A stretch of DNA of 64,000 bases from an uncultured Rhodopila sp. Lineage in GTDB: Bacteria > Pseudomonadota > Alphaproteobacteria > Acetobacterales > Acetobacteraceae. This document shows positions 16,046 to 24,582 of the stretch, in pieces. The DNA is taken from contig CAIZFE010000101.1 of the NCBI GenBank assembly GCA_903932145.1, positions 1-64,000 on the forward strand. Reading direction: 5' to 3'. A program made the position numbers and the translations under genes. Numbering within the stretch: the stretch's first letter is position 1; each line of letters begins with the position of its first letter. The notes beneath the pieces are model-generated. The model did not search any database. It was not told where the DNA came from and saw only the letters and a program-made list of their open reading frames with translations.

Positions 16046-16537
16046 CTACAGAGACCGCTGCAACCCCAACAAATCCAAAGACGTCGGCTCCTTCATCCCC
16101 AGCATCGTCAGCCCGGCATGCACCTGCCCGCGATGATGCGCCTGATGGTTGAAAAAATGCGTCAATGCCGGCCCCAGTGCCTGCTGATACGTCTTGCCGC
16201 TGGAGTTCTGATACGTGATCACCCGGTCATAATCCGAAGAGCCCGTCACGAACCCGAAAATCCGGTCGTCCTCCCGTTCCCGAGCCGCCCGCAGTTCGCC
16301 GAAATCGTCATACAGAATCTGGTTCAGCCGCTCGGGTTGCGGCCCCTCCAAGGTGAACCGCCGCATCCAGATGTAGTCCGCCACCAGCAAATGGTTCAGC
16401 GTCCCGTGCACGCTGCCGAAGAATAACCCCACCGGCCGCTTGCGGTCCGCGTCCGACAACCCCGCCGCATCGTCATACATCCGCCGATTCGCCCACCGGT
16501 TATACACCGCCAGTTGGTCGAAATGCGCCTTCAACAT
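16046..16537 (-). CDS. DinB family protein
   Basis: This encodes 163 residues. The pattern MLKAHFDQLAVYNRWANRRM, then GTLNHLLVADYIWMRR, and FFNHQAHHRGQVHAGLTMLG gives the four-helix DinB fold with three metal-ligand histidines (one in LNHLL, two in HQAHHRG). DinB-like proteins are metal-dependent and often thiol-transferase related; the specific reaction here is unknown. The start ATG 16537 has GGAGGCGAGG in front; a longer frame extends upstream to 16876 but runs antisense to the divergent LysR gene and is rejected. Confidence 0.85.
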   Translation of the reverse strand: MLKAHFDQLAVYNRWANRRMYDDAAGLSDADRKRPVGLFFGSVHGTLNHLLVADYIWMRRFTLEGPQPERLNQILYDDFGELRAAREREDDRIFGFVTGSSDYDRVITYQNSSGKTYQQALGPALTHFFNHQAHHRGQVHAGLTMLGMKEPTSLDLLGLQRSL

Positions 16538-16628
16538 CCCTCGCCTCCTGTTTCCGAACCCGACAATCCTGGCGCAAACCGGCACAAACCGGTAGTGAGA
16601 AGGCAAACCCCAAACATGAGGATTTCTC

Positions 16629-17468
16629 ATGTCCCCACCGTCCCTGCGCGCACTCAAAGCGTTCGCTGAAACGACACGAACCGGCAGTCTGGCGGCTGCG
16701 TCGCGCGCCCTCAACGTGACCCCATCAGCAATTTCGCATCTGCTGCGGGAACTCGAACAAGCGTTGGCGATCAACCTATTCACAACGAAAGCGCGCCTGA
16801 CCGACGCCGGGGACACACTCGGCCGCCGCCTGATCACCGCGTTCGACAGTATCGACACAGCGATCACCGAAGCCAAACATCAGGCTGGAGATGTCCGCGT
16901 CTCCGCCCTATCAAGTTTCCTCACGCTCTGGCTGGTCCCCCGCCTCACCGGCTTCCAGACGCGCCATCCCGACACGCGCCTGCTGCTCAGTACCGGCACC
17001 CGCCCGGTGGACCTTGCCGCCGAACCGTTCGAATGCGCCATTCGCTGGGGTCGCGGCGGCTGGCCCGACCTGGACGCCACGCTGCTGTTCCGAGACCAAC
17101 CGGTCGTGGTGGTCAACCCCCGCCTGCTGCAAGCCAACCCGCGGGACCTTCCCCGCCTCGGCGCCCGCACCCGCTCAATCGACTGGCCCTCGGTCGCCGC
17201 CGCGCTCGGTTGGCCCGACAGCCCGCCGGCATTGACCTTCGAAACCAGGGCGCTGGCGGTGCAGGCCGCGACCGCCGGCATGGGCGCCGCCGTTGTGGAC
17301 CGCAATCTGGTCGCCGACATGCTGGGCAACGGAATGCTGGCGGAAATCGCCCCCGACCCGCCGATTTCGGTGCCCGAAGGCCACTGGTTCGTCGCCTTGC
17401 CCGAGCGCCTGCGCGTCCGTCAGGTGATTCAGTTCCGCGACTGGTTGGTTAGTCAGACCGCCCGCTGA
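16629..17468 (+). CDS. LysR-type transcriptional regulator, GcvA-like
   Basis: This encodes 279 residues. The N-terminal winged helix-turn-helix reads SLRALKAFAETTRTGSLAAA and SRALNVTPSAISHLLRELEQ, then a substrate-binding domain of type 2 periplasmic fold follows. The pattern resembles GcvA-type regulators, although the protein is shorter than the usual 300 residues. It is divergent from the DinB-like gene (91 bases between starts) and lies upstream of the dppBCDF-like operon in the same direction, 48 bases before it. It could regulate either; the ligand is unknown. Confidence 0.85.
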   Translation: MSPPSLRALKAFAETTRTGSLAAASRALNVTPSAISHLLRELEQALAINLFTTKARLTDAGDTLGRRLITAFDSIDTAITEAKHQAGDVRVSALSSFLTLWLVPRLTGFQTRHPDTRLLLSTGTRPVDLAAEPFECAIRWGRGGWPDLDATLLFRDQPVVVVNPRLLQANPRDLPRLGARTRSIDWPSVAAALGWPDSPPALTFETRALAVQAATAGMGAAVVDRNLVADMLGNGMLAEIAPDPPISVPEGHWFVALPERLRVRQVIQFRDWLVSQTAR

Positions 17469-17516
17469 GATACCCCCTTGGCAACACCGCCCGAATCCGT
17501 CCTTACTTCGGTCTGA

Positions 17517-18488
17517 ATGTTTGGTTTCATCGGTTCCCGACTCCTCCAGGCTATCCCCGTCCTTCTGGTTGTTGGCTTCATCGCCTTCGCCCTGTTCGAC
17601 TACGTCGGCGATCCGGTCTCCATCCTGGCCGGGCAGGACGCGACGGCGGCGCAGCGCCTGGCGCTGTCGCACGACCTCGGCCTGGATCAGCCGTTCTTCG
17701 TGCAATACGGCCGCTTCCTGTGGGCCGCGCTGCACGGCAATTTCGGCAACAGCTACCGGGTGGCACAGCCCGTCGCCAACCTGCTCGCCGAACGCCTGCC
17801 CGCGACGTTAGAGCTGGCAATCACCGCCTCGGTCCTGGCCTTCGCGATCGGCGTCCCGATGGGTGTCTATACGGGCATCCACCGCGACTCGTTCCTGTCC
17901 CGCCTGATGATGGCCGGCAGCCTGATCGGCGTATCGCTGCCCACCTTCCTTCTCGGTATCTTGCTCATACTGGCATTTTCCGTCGGCCTCGGCTGGCTAC
18001 CGAGCTTCGGACGCGGGCCGGTGGTGCATGTCGGAAGCTGGTGGACGACGGGGTTCACCTCCTGGGCCGGCATCCGATCGCTGATCCTGCCCGCAATCAC
18101 GCTCGGCATGTTTCAAATGACCCTGATCATGCGGCTGGTCCGCGCCGAAATGCTGGAAGTCCTGCGCACCGACTACATCAAATTCGCCCGCGCCCGCGGC
18201 CTGACCGACCGTTCCATCAATTTCGGCCATGCGTTGAAGAACACGCTGGTGCCGGTCATCACCATAATCGGTCTGCAATTCGGCGGCATCGTCGCGTTTT
18301 CGCTGGTCACCGAGACCGTGTTCCAATGGCCCGGCATGGGCCTGCTGCTGGTGCAATCCGTCGCGGTCGCCGACATTCCTGTCATGTCCGCCTACCTGCT
18401 GCTGATCGCACTGGTGTTCGTGATGATCAACCTGATCGTCGATCTGTTGTATTACGCGGTCGATCCCCGCCTGAGAGCGCGCCGCTGA
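17517..18488 (+). CDS. dppB: Peptide ABC transporter permease, DppB-like
   Basis: This encodes 323 residues with six membrane segments and the binding-protein-dependent transport signature in the stretch YIKFARARGLTDRSINFGHA followed by LKNTLVPVITIIGLQFGG. The N-terminus (LLQAIPVLLVVGFIAFALFD) and ASVLAFAIGVPMGVYTGI are typical of DppB/OppB. It forms half of the inner-membrane channel for di- or oligopeptides with the DppC-like protein. It is the first of five tightly packed genes; its TGA overlaps the next ATG (TGATG). Confidence 0.92.
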   Translation: MFGFIGSRLLQAIPVLLVVGFIAFALFDYVGDPVSILAGQDATAAQRLALSHDLGLDQPFFVQYGRFLWAALHGNFGNSYRVAQPVANLLAERLPATLELAITASVLAFAIGVPMGVYTGIHRDSFLSRLMMAGSLIGVSLPTFLLGILLILAFSVGLGWLPSFGRGPVVHVGSWWTTGFTSWAGIRSLILPAITLGMFQMTLIMRLVRAEMLEVLRTDYIKFARARGLTDRSINFGHALKNTLVPVITIIGLQFGGIVAFSLVTETVFQWPGMGLLLVQSVAVADIPVMSAYLLLIALVFVMINLIVDLLYYAVDPRLRARR

Positions 18489-19393
18489 TGCTCACACGCG
18501 CCTGGAACAGCGATCTCGCCTACAATTTCCGGACGTCGCCGGTGGCCCTGGCATCGGCGGCCCTGGCGCTGATCCTGCTGATCGCGGCGGCGTTCGCCCC
18601 GTGGCTGGCGCCGCACAACCCGATGGACGTCGCGTCGCTGTCCCTGATGGACAGCTTCAAACCACCGCTCGGTATGGCGGACGCGGACTGGTCCAACCCA
18701 CTCGGCACCGACAACCAGGGCCGGGACGTCCTGTCCGCGATCATGTACGGCATGCGCATCAGCCTGCTGGTCGGCTTCTTGTCCGTGCTGTTCGCGATTG
18801 TCGTCGGCATCGCCATCGGCCTGGTGGCCGGCTACGCGGGCGGCATCACCGACACCCTGTTGATGCGCGTCGCTGATGTGCAGTTGACGTTTCCCTCCAT
18901 CCTGACCGCCTTGCTCGTCGATGGCGTCATCTCCGCCGCCCTGCCCCACACGATGCGGGAGGCGCTGCAAATCTACGTCATCATCTTCGCCATCGGCATC
19001 AGCCTGTGGCCCAATTTTGCCCGCACCGTCCGCGGCTCCACGCTGGTCGAGCGCAACAAGGACTACGTCATGGCCGCCCGCGTTATCGGCGTGCCATCCT
19101 GGCGCATCATGCTGAGCCACGTCCTGCCCAACGTCATCGGCCCGGTCATGGTGATCGGCACGCTCGGCCTGGGTTTGGCGATTATCGCCGAGGCCACCCT
19201 GTCCTTCCTGGGCGTCGGCCTGCCGCCCACGCAACCATCGCTCGGTACATTGATCCGCTTCGGCGACGACTTTCTGTTCTCCGGCGAATGGTGGGTCACC
19301 GTGTTCCCCGGCCTGACGCTGATCCTGATGGTGCTGGCGATCAACCTGCTGGGCGACTGGCTGCGCGACGCCCTGAACCCGAGGCTGCGCTGA
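18488..19393 (+). CDS. dppC: Peptide ABC transporter permease, DppC-like
   Basis: This encodes 301 residues. An N-terminal membrane segment (ALALILLIAAAFAPWLAPHN) is followed by LGTDNQGRDVLSAIMYGMRI, the usual DppC/OppC marker, and by the permease signature around KDYVMAARVIGVPSWRIMLS. Five further membrane segments complete the channel subunit. It starts at ATG 18488, overlapping the dppB-like stop, and its own stop overlaps the start of the dppD-like ATPase at 19393. It partners with the DppB-like protein. Confidence 0.92.
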   Translation: MLTRAWNSDLAYNFRTSPVALASAALALILLIAAAFAPWLAPHNPMDVASLSLMDSFKPPLGMADADWSNPLGTDNQGRDVLSAIMYGMRISLLVGFLSVLFAIVVGIAIGLVAGYAGGITDTLLMRVADVQLTFPSILTALLVDGVISAALPHTMREALQIYVIIFAIGISLWPNFARTVRGSTLVERNKDYVMAARVIGVPSWRIMLSHVLPNVIGPVMVIGTLGLGLAIIAEATLSFLGVGLPPTQPSLGTLIRFGDDFLFSGEWWVTVFPGLTLILMVLAINLLGDWLRDALNPRLR

Positions 19394-20355
19394 TGGCGCT
19401 CCTGGACGTCGTCGATCTGACCGTCGAATTCCCCACACGGCGCGGCGTGCTGCGCGCGCTGGATCGGGTGTCGTTCAGCATCGATGCCGGCGAGATCCTG
19501 GGTGTCGTCGGCGAATCCGGCGCCGGAAAATCCCTGACCGGCGCTGCGATTGTCGGACTGTTGGAACGGCCCGGCCGCGTCGCCGGCGGCCAAATCCTGT
19601 TCGAGGGCAAACGTATCGACACCCTGTCCGCCGAACCGCTGCGCCGCATCCGGGGCCGCCGCATCGGCATGATCTTCCAGGACCCGCTGACGACGCTGAA
19701 CCCGCTCTACACCATCGGCCGGCAACTGACCGAGACGATGCAGACCCACATGCGGCTGTCCGACTCCGAGGCGCGCACCAAGGCCATCGGCTGGCTGGAC
19801 CGCGTCGGCATCCCCGCCGCCGCCCAACGCATCGACGCCTACCCGCACGAATTCTCCGGCGGCCAAAGGCAACGCGTGGTGATCGCCCTGGCCCTGTGCG
19901 CCGACCCGGTCCTGGTGATCGCAGACGAGCCCACGACCGCGCTGGACGTTTCGATCCAGGCGCAGATCATTACACTGCTGAAAGACCTGACCCGCGACCA
20001 CGGCACCGCCGTCATGCTGATCACCCACGACATGGGTGTCATCGCCGAAACCGCCGATCGGGTCGCGGTCATGTATGCCGGCCGTATCGCCGAGATCGGC
20101 CCCGTCGCCGCCGTCATCCGCCATCCCGCACATCCCTACTCCGACGGCCTGATGGCCAGCATCCCGTCGCTGGAACACCGCGTGGACCGCTTACGCCAAA
20201 TCGACGGCGCCATGCCGCGCCTGGACGCAATCCCGAACGGGTGCCGCTTCAATCCCCGCTGTCCGCGTGTGTTCGATCGATGCACCACGGAACAGCCGGA
20301 ACTACTGGACGCAGGGGCGACACGAGCCGCCTGTTGGCTACACGCGCATGACTAA
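19393..20355 (+). CDS. dppD: Peptide ABC transporter ATPase, DppD-like
   Basis: This encodes 320 residues. Walker A is GESGAGKS (near residue 38), the signature motif EFSGGQRQRV near 155, Walker B VLVIADEP near 175, and the switch histidine in LITHDMGV near 210. The C-terminal oligopeptide-transporter extension has a cysteine-rich motif (GCRFNPRCP-(4)-RC), typical of DppD/OppD and often linked to an Fe-S site. It energises peptide import with the DppF-like ATPase. Starts and stops overlap both neighbours. Confidence 0.93.
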   Translation: MALLDVVDLTVEFPTRRGVLRALDRVSFSIDAGEILGVVGESGAGKSLTGAAIVGLLERPGRVAGGQILFEGKRIDTLSAEPLRRIRGRRIGMIFQDPLTTLNPLYTIGRQLTETMQTHMRLSDSEARTKAIGWLDRVGIPAAAQRIDAYPHEFSGGQRQRVVIALALCADPVLVIADEPTTALDVSIQAQIITLLKDLTRDHGTAVMLITHDMGVIAETADRVAVMYAGRIAEIGPVAAVIRHPAHPYSDGLMASIPSLEHRVDRLRQIDGAMPRLDAIPNGCRFNPRCPRVFDRCTTEQPELLDAGATRAACWLHAHD

Positions 20356-21340
20356 GCCCGCGGTTCTGGAGGCCATCGCGGTCTCGCATTTGTTCGACGT
20401 ATCCCGCCCGTTCCTGCAACGGATGTTCACCCGCGAACCGCGACGCATGTTACGCGCCGTGGACGACGTCTCATTCGAAATCGCCCCCGGAACGACGTTC
20501 GCGCTGGTCGGCGAGTCCGGATGCGGCAAATCCACCATCGCGCGCCTGGCCGTCGGACTCTATGAGCCTTCCGACGGCGACATCCTGTTCGAAAATCAAC
20601 CGTTATCCTCGGCCCGCGCCCAACCGGGACTGCGACGACGAATGAACATGATTTTCCAGGACCCGTATGCGTCGCTGAACCCGCGCTGGCGCGTATCCGA
20701 TATCGTTTCTGAGCCAATCCGAGCGTTCAAGATTGCCACAAGACCCAATGAAGTCCACGCCCGGGTCGGCACTCTGCTGGCCCAGGTCGGCCTGACGATC
20801 CGCGACGGCGAGAAATACCCCCACGAATTTTCCGGCGGACAGCGTCAGCGCATTTCAATCGCCCGGGCTCTCGCCAGCGAGCCCGACTTCCTGGTCTGCG
20901 ACGAACCGACCAGCGCGTTGGACGTTTCTGTACAAGCACAAATTCTCAACCTGATGCGAGATCTGCAAAAGCGGTTGGGACTGACCTACCTGTTCATCAG
21001 CCACAACCTCGCCGTCGTGCGCCACATGGCCGACCGGCTGGGCGTGATGTATCTTGGCCGTATCGTCGAACAAGGCCCGGCTGAGGCGATTTTCCGCACC
21101 CCGCGCCACCCCTACACGCGGCTGCTGCTCGATGCGATCCCGGATCTGGAACAGGTGGGCCGAGCGCGCACGCCGGTGGGAGGGGAATTGCCGAGCCCGA
21201 TCGCGCCGCCCCCGGGGTGTGCGTTCCATCCGCGCTGCCCGCTTGCAAACGATCGGTGCCGCGTGGAAAAACCCGCCCATACGATGGCCGGCGCCGTTCA
21301 GGTCGCCTGCCATGCGGTGGAAGAAGGACGCGATGGCTGA
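20348..21340 (+). CDS. dppF: Peptide ABC transporter ATPase, DppF-like
   Basis: This encodes 330 residues. Walker A is GESGCGKS, the signature EFSGGQRQRISIARAL, Walker B FLVCDEPTSALD, and the H-loop LFISHNLAV. The insertion PFLQRMFTREPRRMLRAVDD before Walker A is typical of DppF/OppF. The C-terminal motif GCAFHPRCPLANDRC is also present. Start ATG 20348 overlaps the dppD-like stop by eight bases. It completes a permease-permease-ATPase-ATPase operon, but no substrate-binding protein gene is present on either side. Confidence 0.93.
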   Translation: MTKPAVLEAIAVSHLFDVSRPFLQRMFTREPRRMLRAVDDVSFEIAPGTTFALVGESGCGKSTIARLAVGLYEPSDGDILFENQPLSSARAQPGLRRRMNMIFQDPYASLNPRWRVSDIVSEPIRAFKIATRPNEVHARVGTLLAQVGLTIRDGEKYPHEFSGGQRQRISIARALASEPDFLVCDEPTSALDVSVQAQILNLMRDLQKRLGLTYLFISHNLAVVRHMADRLGVMYLGRIVEQGPAEAIFRTPRHPYTRLLLDAIPDLEQVGRARTPVGGELPSPIAPPPGCAFHPRCPLANDRCRVEKPAHTMAGAVQVACHAVEEGRDG

Positions 21341-21509
21341 CGACGAGGAAAAAGGCTCTCCCCTGCGGGCGGTGGTCGGCCTGGGCCTGATCCTGGCCCT
21401 GATCGTCGGCGTCCTGTTCGTGATGCATCAGTTGCAACACGCGGCCGCCGTCCAGGACTGCGTCGCGTCGGGACGCCGAAACTGCGTCCCGATCACGTCG
21501 GGCGGGTAA
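21333..21509 (+). CDS. Small single-span membrane protein in the dpp operon
   Basis: This encodes 58 residues: an acidic start (MADDEEKGSPLRA), one hydrophobic helix (VVGLGLILALIVGVLFVMHQ) and a short tail with two cysteines (QDCVASGRRNC). ATG 21333 overlaps the end of the dppF-like gene (its TGA is at 21338-21340), so it is probably translated with it. I do not recognise the family. It could be a small accessory subunit or an unrelated passenger; only the position supports a link with transport. Confidence 0.7.
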   Translation: MADDEEKGSPLRAVVGLGLILALIVGVLFVMHQLQHAAAVQDCVASGRRNCVPITSGG

Positions 21510-21512
21510 CGA

Positions 21513-22310
21513 TTACCGGCCGGGCAAGCTCTGCACGAAACTGGCGATCAGTGCATTTGTCCGCGCACTTTCATCCAATTGCGGGAAGTGCCCGGTGTCC
21601 GCGATGATCTCCACCCGAGCGGATGGAACATTGGCCTTCAACATGTCCAGATAGGGCGAAGTCTGCCCCTGACGCATCGTCTGCCGCTCACGCTTTTCGT
21701 TGCTGTAGGTTGCCTGCAATGCCATGACCGGAAGCCGCAAACCGCCCAGAGACGAGGCAAACCGCCCGACATCGTAGCGTAACAAATCCGTCAGCATCTT
21801 CGCACCGATCGGCACCGGCAGGCGCAGCGCCCTGGCCACGACCGCGTCCACGACGGCCGGGTCGCTTTTGTCGGTGAACATGTCCTTGAACATGCCGCCG
21901 GTCATCGCCGCGTAACCGTCGGGAGTGGCGAAACGTTCGTTCAGCACGGACGCCATCGCCGCCGCGAACTGGCTGCCATCAACCAGGATGACACCAGCCG
22001 TGTGAGCCGGCACCTGTAACGCCGCTTCGGTCACCACCCGGCAGCCCATGCTGTGACCCACCAGAACCGCCGGCGGCAGGTCCAGCGCCCGCATGACCTC
22101 GGCCACGTCGGCGCCGTATCGTTCGATCGAGCATTCGGCCGCCGTACCCGGACTGTCGCCATGCCCGCGCAAATCGACCGCGACCGTCTGATACCGAGGC
22201 GAAAGCTGCGCCACCTGGGCGTCCCAATCGGTGCGGGCACAGCCGAACCCATGCACGAACACGATCGGCGGCTGCCCCTGGCCCGTCACAACATGATGAA
22301 TAAGCGACAT
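21513..22310 (-). CDS. Alpha/beta hydrolase
   Basis: This encodes 265 residues. The fold is clear from PPIVFVHGFGCARTDWDAQV (oxyanion region), the nucleophile elbow VLVGHSMGCRV with catalytic serine near residue 95, and the final histidine in IADTGHFPQLDE near 243. An aspartate acid residue in the expected region is plausible but not certain. Substrate is unknown. The start ATG 22310 has a GGGGGAAAAC in front; an upstream in-frame ATG at 22334 adds eight residues and is less likely. It converges with the dpp operon, four bases from its end. Confidence 0.88.
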   Translation of the reverse strand: MSLIHHVVTGQGQPPIVFVHGFGCARTDWDAQVAQLSPRYQTVAVDLRGHGDSPGTAAECSIERYGADVAEVMRALDLPPAVLVGHSMGCRVVTEAALQVPAHTAGVILVDGSQFAAAMASVLNERFATPDGYAAMTGGMFKDMFTDKSDPAVVDAVVARALRLPVPIGAKMLTDLLRYDVGRFASSLGGLRLPVMALQATYSNEKRERQTMRQGQTSPYLDMLKANVPSARVEIIADTGHFPQLDESARTNALIASFVQSLPGR

Positions 22311-22448
22311 GTTTTCCCCCTGTCGATGCGGCATCAGTGCCGGTGTTTGACAAAGGAATGCTCCGCCCGGGGTTGCCTGACAAGACCGATCATCGGGCGC
22401 TCAGGTGTTCCGGGTTACGTTCGAAAGCATCGCAGCGGCTGTAAAAAT

Positions 22449-22997
22449 CTATCGCTCACCAGGCGGGTCGGTTCCAAACGACCCTGTTTCAGGCTGCCCG
22501 GTTTCAAGCTGCCCGGTTGCCTGTCCTTGCAGCGGAATATCCCCGGCCAGAAAACCGTCGCCCCGGGGTTGCATCCGCACCACCGGCCGGGTCCCAAAAC
22601 CGCCGGTCTCCGAATCATCGGTGTCGCCGGCCGCCAGTCCTTCCGCTGTCGTGTACGACGGCGTCTCCATCTTCGTTCCGCCTGGAGTCCACTCCTGCGC
22701 CCTCGGCAGCGCGTAATCGGGGGGCCGCTTGAAGACATCGGGCGGGTCCGGCTGGACCGGTTCAGGCGCCTGCGTGCGTTGCTGCGGCAGCCCGGCGCCC
22801 TGCATACCAAAGTTCGGCAGGCTGAAATTCTTTTCCAACATCGGCCGCGCGGAGGGGACATAGAGCGGTGTATCGTACCGAGGCACCTCCTCGTATTGTC
22901 CTTGCGTGTTGGCAGCCGGCTGTTGGGCCATGGCATGACCTGAAACCGTCAGACCCAGCGCCGATCCAACCGCCGCCGATATCCATAAAGATCGCAT
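22449..22997 (-). CDS. Exported proline-rich hypothetical protein
   Basis: This encodes 182 residues. A signal peptide (MRSLWISAAVGSALGLTVSG, cleavage near HAMAQ-QP) is followed by a Pro/Gln/Thr-rich, low-complexity mature region with no recognised domain. Near the C-terminus it has short repeats of the type GQLETGQPETGSFG. It is probably periplasmic or envelope associated. The start is ATG 22997 with GGAGCGGCGG in front. It lies downstream of oxyR on the same strand with a 37-base gap, but any functional link is unproven. Confidence 0.7.
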   Translation of the reverse strand: MRSLWISAAVGSALGLTVSGHAMAQQPAANTQGQYEEVPRYDTPLYVPSARPMLEKNFSLPNFGMQGAGLPQQRTQAPEPVQPDPPDVFKRPPDYALPRAQEWTPGGTKMETPSYTTAEGLAAGDTDDSETGGFGTRPVVRMQPRGDGFLAGDIPLQGQATGQLETGQPETGSFGTDPPGER

Positions 22998-23034
22998 CCC
23001 GCCGCTCCTGTCGGTGCAGAGGCGTGACCTGACC

Positions 23035-24000
23035 CTACACCGGCAATGAAACGCAAATCGCTCCTGCGTGAGCCCGCTGATTCTCCAGCACCTCCCTGCA
23101 CGTTTCCACCAGGCGCGACCCCAATGCCTGGTAATCCGCCGAACGGGGTGCGTTGGGCCGCCATGCCAGACCCAGTGTACGCCAGGCCCCGGCGCCGGCC
23201 AGCGGACGCAGCACCAGGCCGGTTCCGTCGGTGATACCGGCCGCCACCGCCAGCGCGGGCAGCAGCGTGATCCCCAGTCCGTTCGCCACCATCTGCACCA
23301 ATGTGTGAAGGCTGGTCGCCGCAAACCCGTCCTGGTCGCCCCGGTCGCCGGCCAGCAGACCGCAGACCGCAAGCGCCTGGTCGCGCAGGCAATGGCCGTC
23401 TTCCAGCAGCAGCAACCGTTCCGTTGCCAGGGCGGCGACCGGGATCGCATCCTCGCCCGCCAGCCGGTGACCGGGAGGCAGAGCGACCAGAAATCCGTCC
23501 CTGGCGACCGGCATGGTGTCGGCGCCACCGCAGTCGCAGGGGGTCGCCAGCAACAACAGATCGAGTCGGTTGGCGTTCAGCCGATCCACCAGATTGGCGG
23601 TGGTATCCTCCCGCAAATATAGCCGCAGCCGGGGAAAGGCGCTCCGCAGCGCCGGCATCAGCGTCGGCAGCAGGAACGGCCCGATGGTTGGAATGACACC
23701 CAGCCGCAGCGGTCCGCCCATTGGCTCGCGCGCCGCGCGTGCCGCCTCGGAGACGGACTCCAAAGCGGTTAAAGCGGTTCGGGCGCGCTCCACCAGTTCC
23801 AAACCGAGCGGCGTGAAGACAACGTGACGGCCGGCCGCGCGGTCGAGGATGTGGCAGTCCAGTTGCCGCTCCAGCGCCAGCAAGCCCGCTGACAGGGTGG
23901 ACTGCGTCACCGCGCAAATCTGCGCCGCGCGGCCAAAATGCCGACTTTCGGCGAGGGTGACGAGGTAACGAAGTTGTTGCGGGCTGGGGAGCAAAGTCAT
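23035..24000 (-). CDS. oxyR: Hydrogen-peroxide-sensing LysR regulator OxyR
   Basis: This encodes 321 residues. The N-terminal helix-turn-helix reads PSPQQLRYLVTLAESRHFGR and then AAQICAVTQSTLSAGLLALE. The decisive motif is LLLLEDGHCLRDQALAVC, which carries both redox cysteines of OxyR, nine residues apart as in the E. coli protein (C199 and C208). Oxidation by peroxide forms a disulphide and activates transcription of catalase and peroxidase genes. No such gene is adjacent here. The start is ATG 24000. Upstream DNA is AT-rich, a likely autoregulatory region. Confidence 0.92.
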   Translation of the reverse strand: MTLLPSPQQLRYLVTLAESRHFGRAAQICAVTQSTLSAGLLALERQLDCHILDRAAGRHVVFTPLGLELVERARTALTALESVSEAARAAREPMGGPLRLGVIPTIGPFLLPTLMPALRSAFPRLRLYLREDTTANLVDRLNANRLDLLLLATPCDCGGADTMPVARDGFLVALPPGHRLAGEDAIPVAALATERLLLLEDGHCLRDQALAVCGLLAGDRGDQDGFAATSLHTLVQMVANGLGITLLPALAVAAGITDGTGLVLRPLAGAGAWRTLGLAWRPNAPRSADYQALGSRLVETCREVLENQRAHAGAICVSLPV

Positions 24001-24582
24001 CGTTTATTTCAATCAAAACATCCAATTTCATTCAATAACACGAAATTTTACGAGCAACCATGCCCCTAGCCAGCAGTCCCCAACAGGGAGTTCGCGACCG
24101 CGATCAGCAATGACACATACCGACCGCCCCGCGTCGTCATGGTGCCCGGAAGGCCCACCATCCACGTCTCTGTTTGTACTCATAAAAGACGTGGATACCG
24201 GCCTTCGTCGGCTTGACGGGGTGAGGCTGGCCGAGAGTCGATGTCAACGGCGGCCGCCTTATGACCGATCTTCCGACTTCACGCAGTGGTCGCCGAGCGT
24301 GGCCCGGAGCGCCCGGGGAAGTGCTTTGGCCCATTAGTCCGTTACGGAAATACTGATTTCAGCCGGCTAGGGCTTGTCGCGTAAAAGCCAGGACAATCGC
24401 GAGGGATCGCAGAAAATTCTTCTCTGCCGCGCTTTGCGCCACGCTCGGCGAACTCTGCGTGAAGCCCTTAGCCGCCCTCAATAACGGCCCGACCGGTTCA
24501 CGCTGCCAGCGCACCGGCCAGCAGCGGCTTCATAACCACCCTGGCCATGCCCAAACCGAGCAAGCCGCGAGCCCCTCCGAAC
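24001..24582. other. Intergenic region with a dispersed repeat
   Basis: About 580 bases lie between oxyR and the gmk stop. The first 60 bases are AT-rich and probably hold the oxyR promoter. Copy B of the dispersed repeat is at 24157-24248. The rest contains no recognisable gene. Confidence 0.6.
24157..24248 (-). repeat. Dispersed intergenic repeat, copy B
   Basis: This is an inverted copy of the repeat at 2655-2785. Its hairpin has a perfect ten-base stem (ATCCACGTCT at 24160, AGACGTGGAT at 24187) with a 17-base loop. Read on the minus strand it begins GTTGACATCGACTCTCGGCC, as copy A does. It lies between gmk and oxyR. Confidence 0.7.

Noticed and set aside
16538-16876. N-terminal extension of the DinB-like gene to 16876.
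   Set aside because: The extension is antisense to the LysR gene and the ATG at 16537 has a strong ribosome site and starts exactly at the conserved domain.
18452-20178. Long open frames on the minus strand opposite the dppC and dppD-like genes.
   Set aside because: They are antisense shadows of strongly conserved transporter genes, with Gln/Asp/His-rich composition typical of such shadows.
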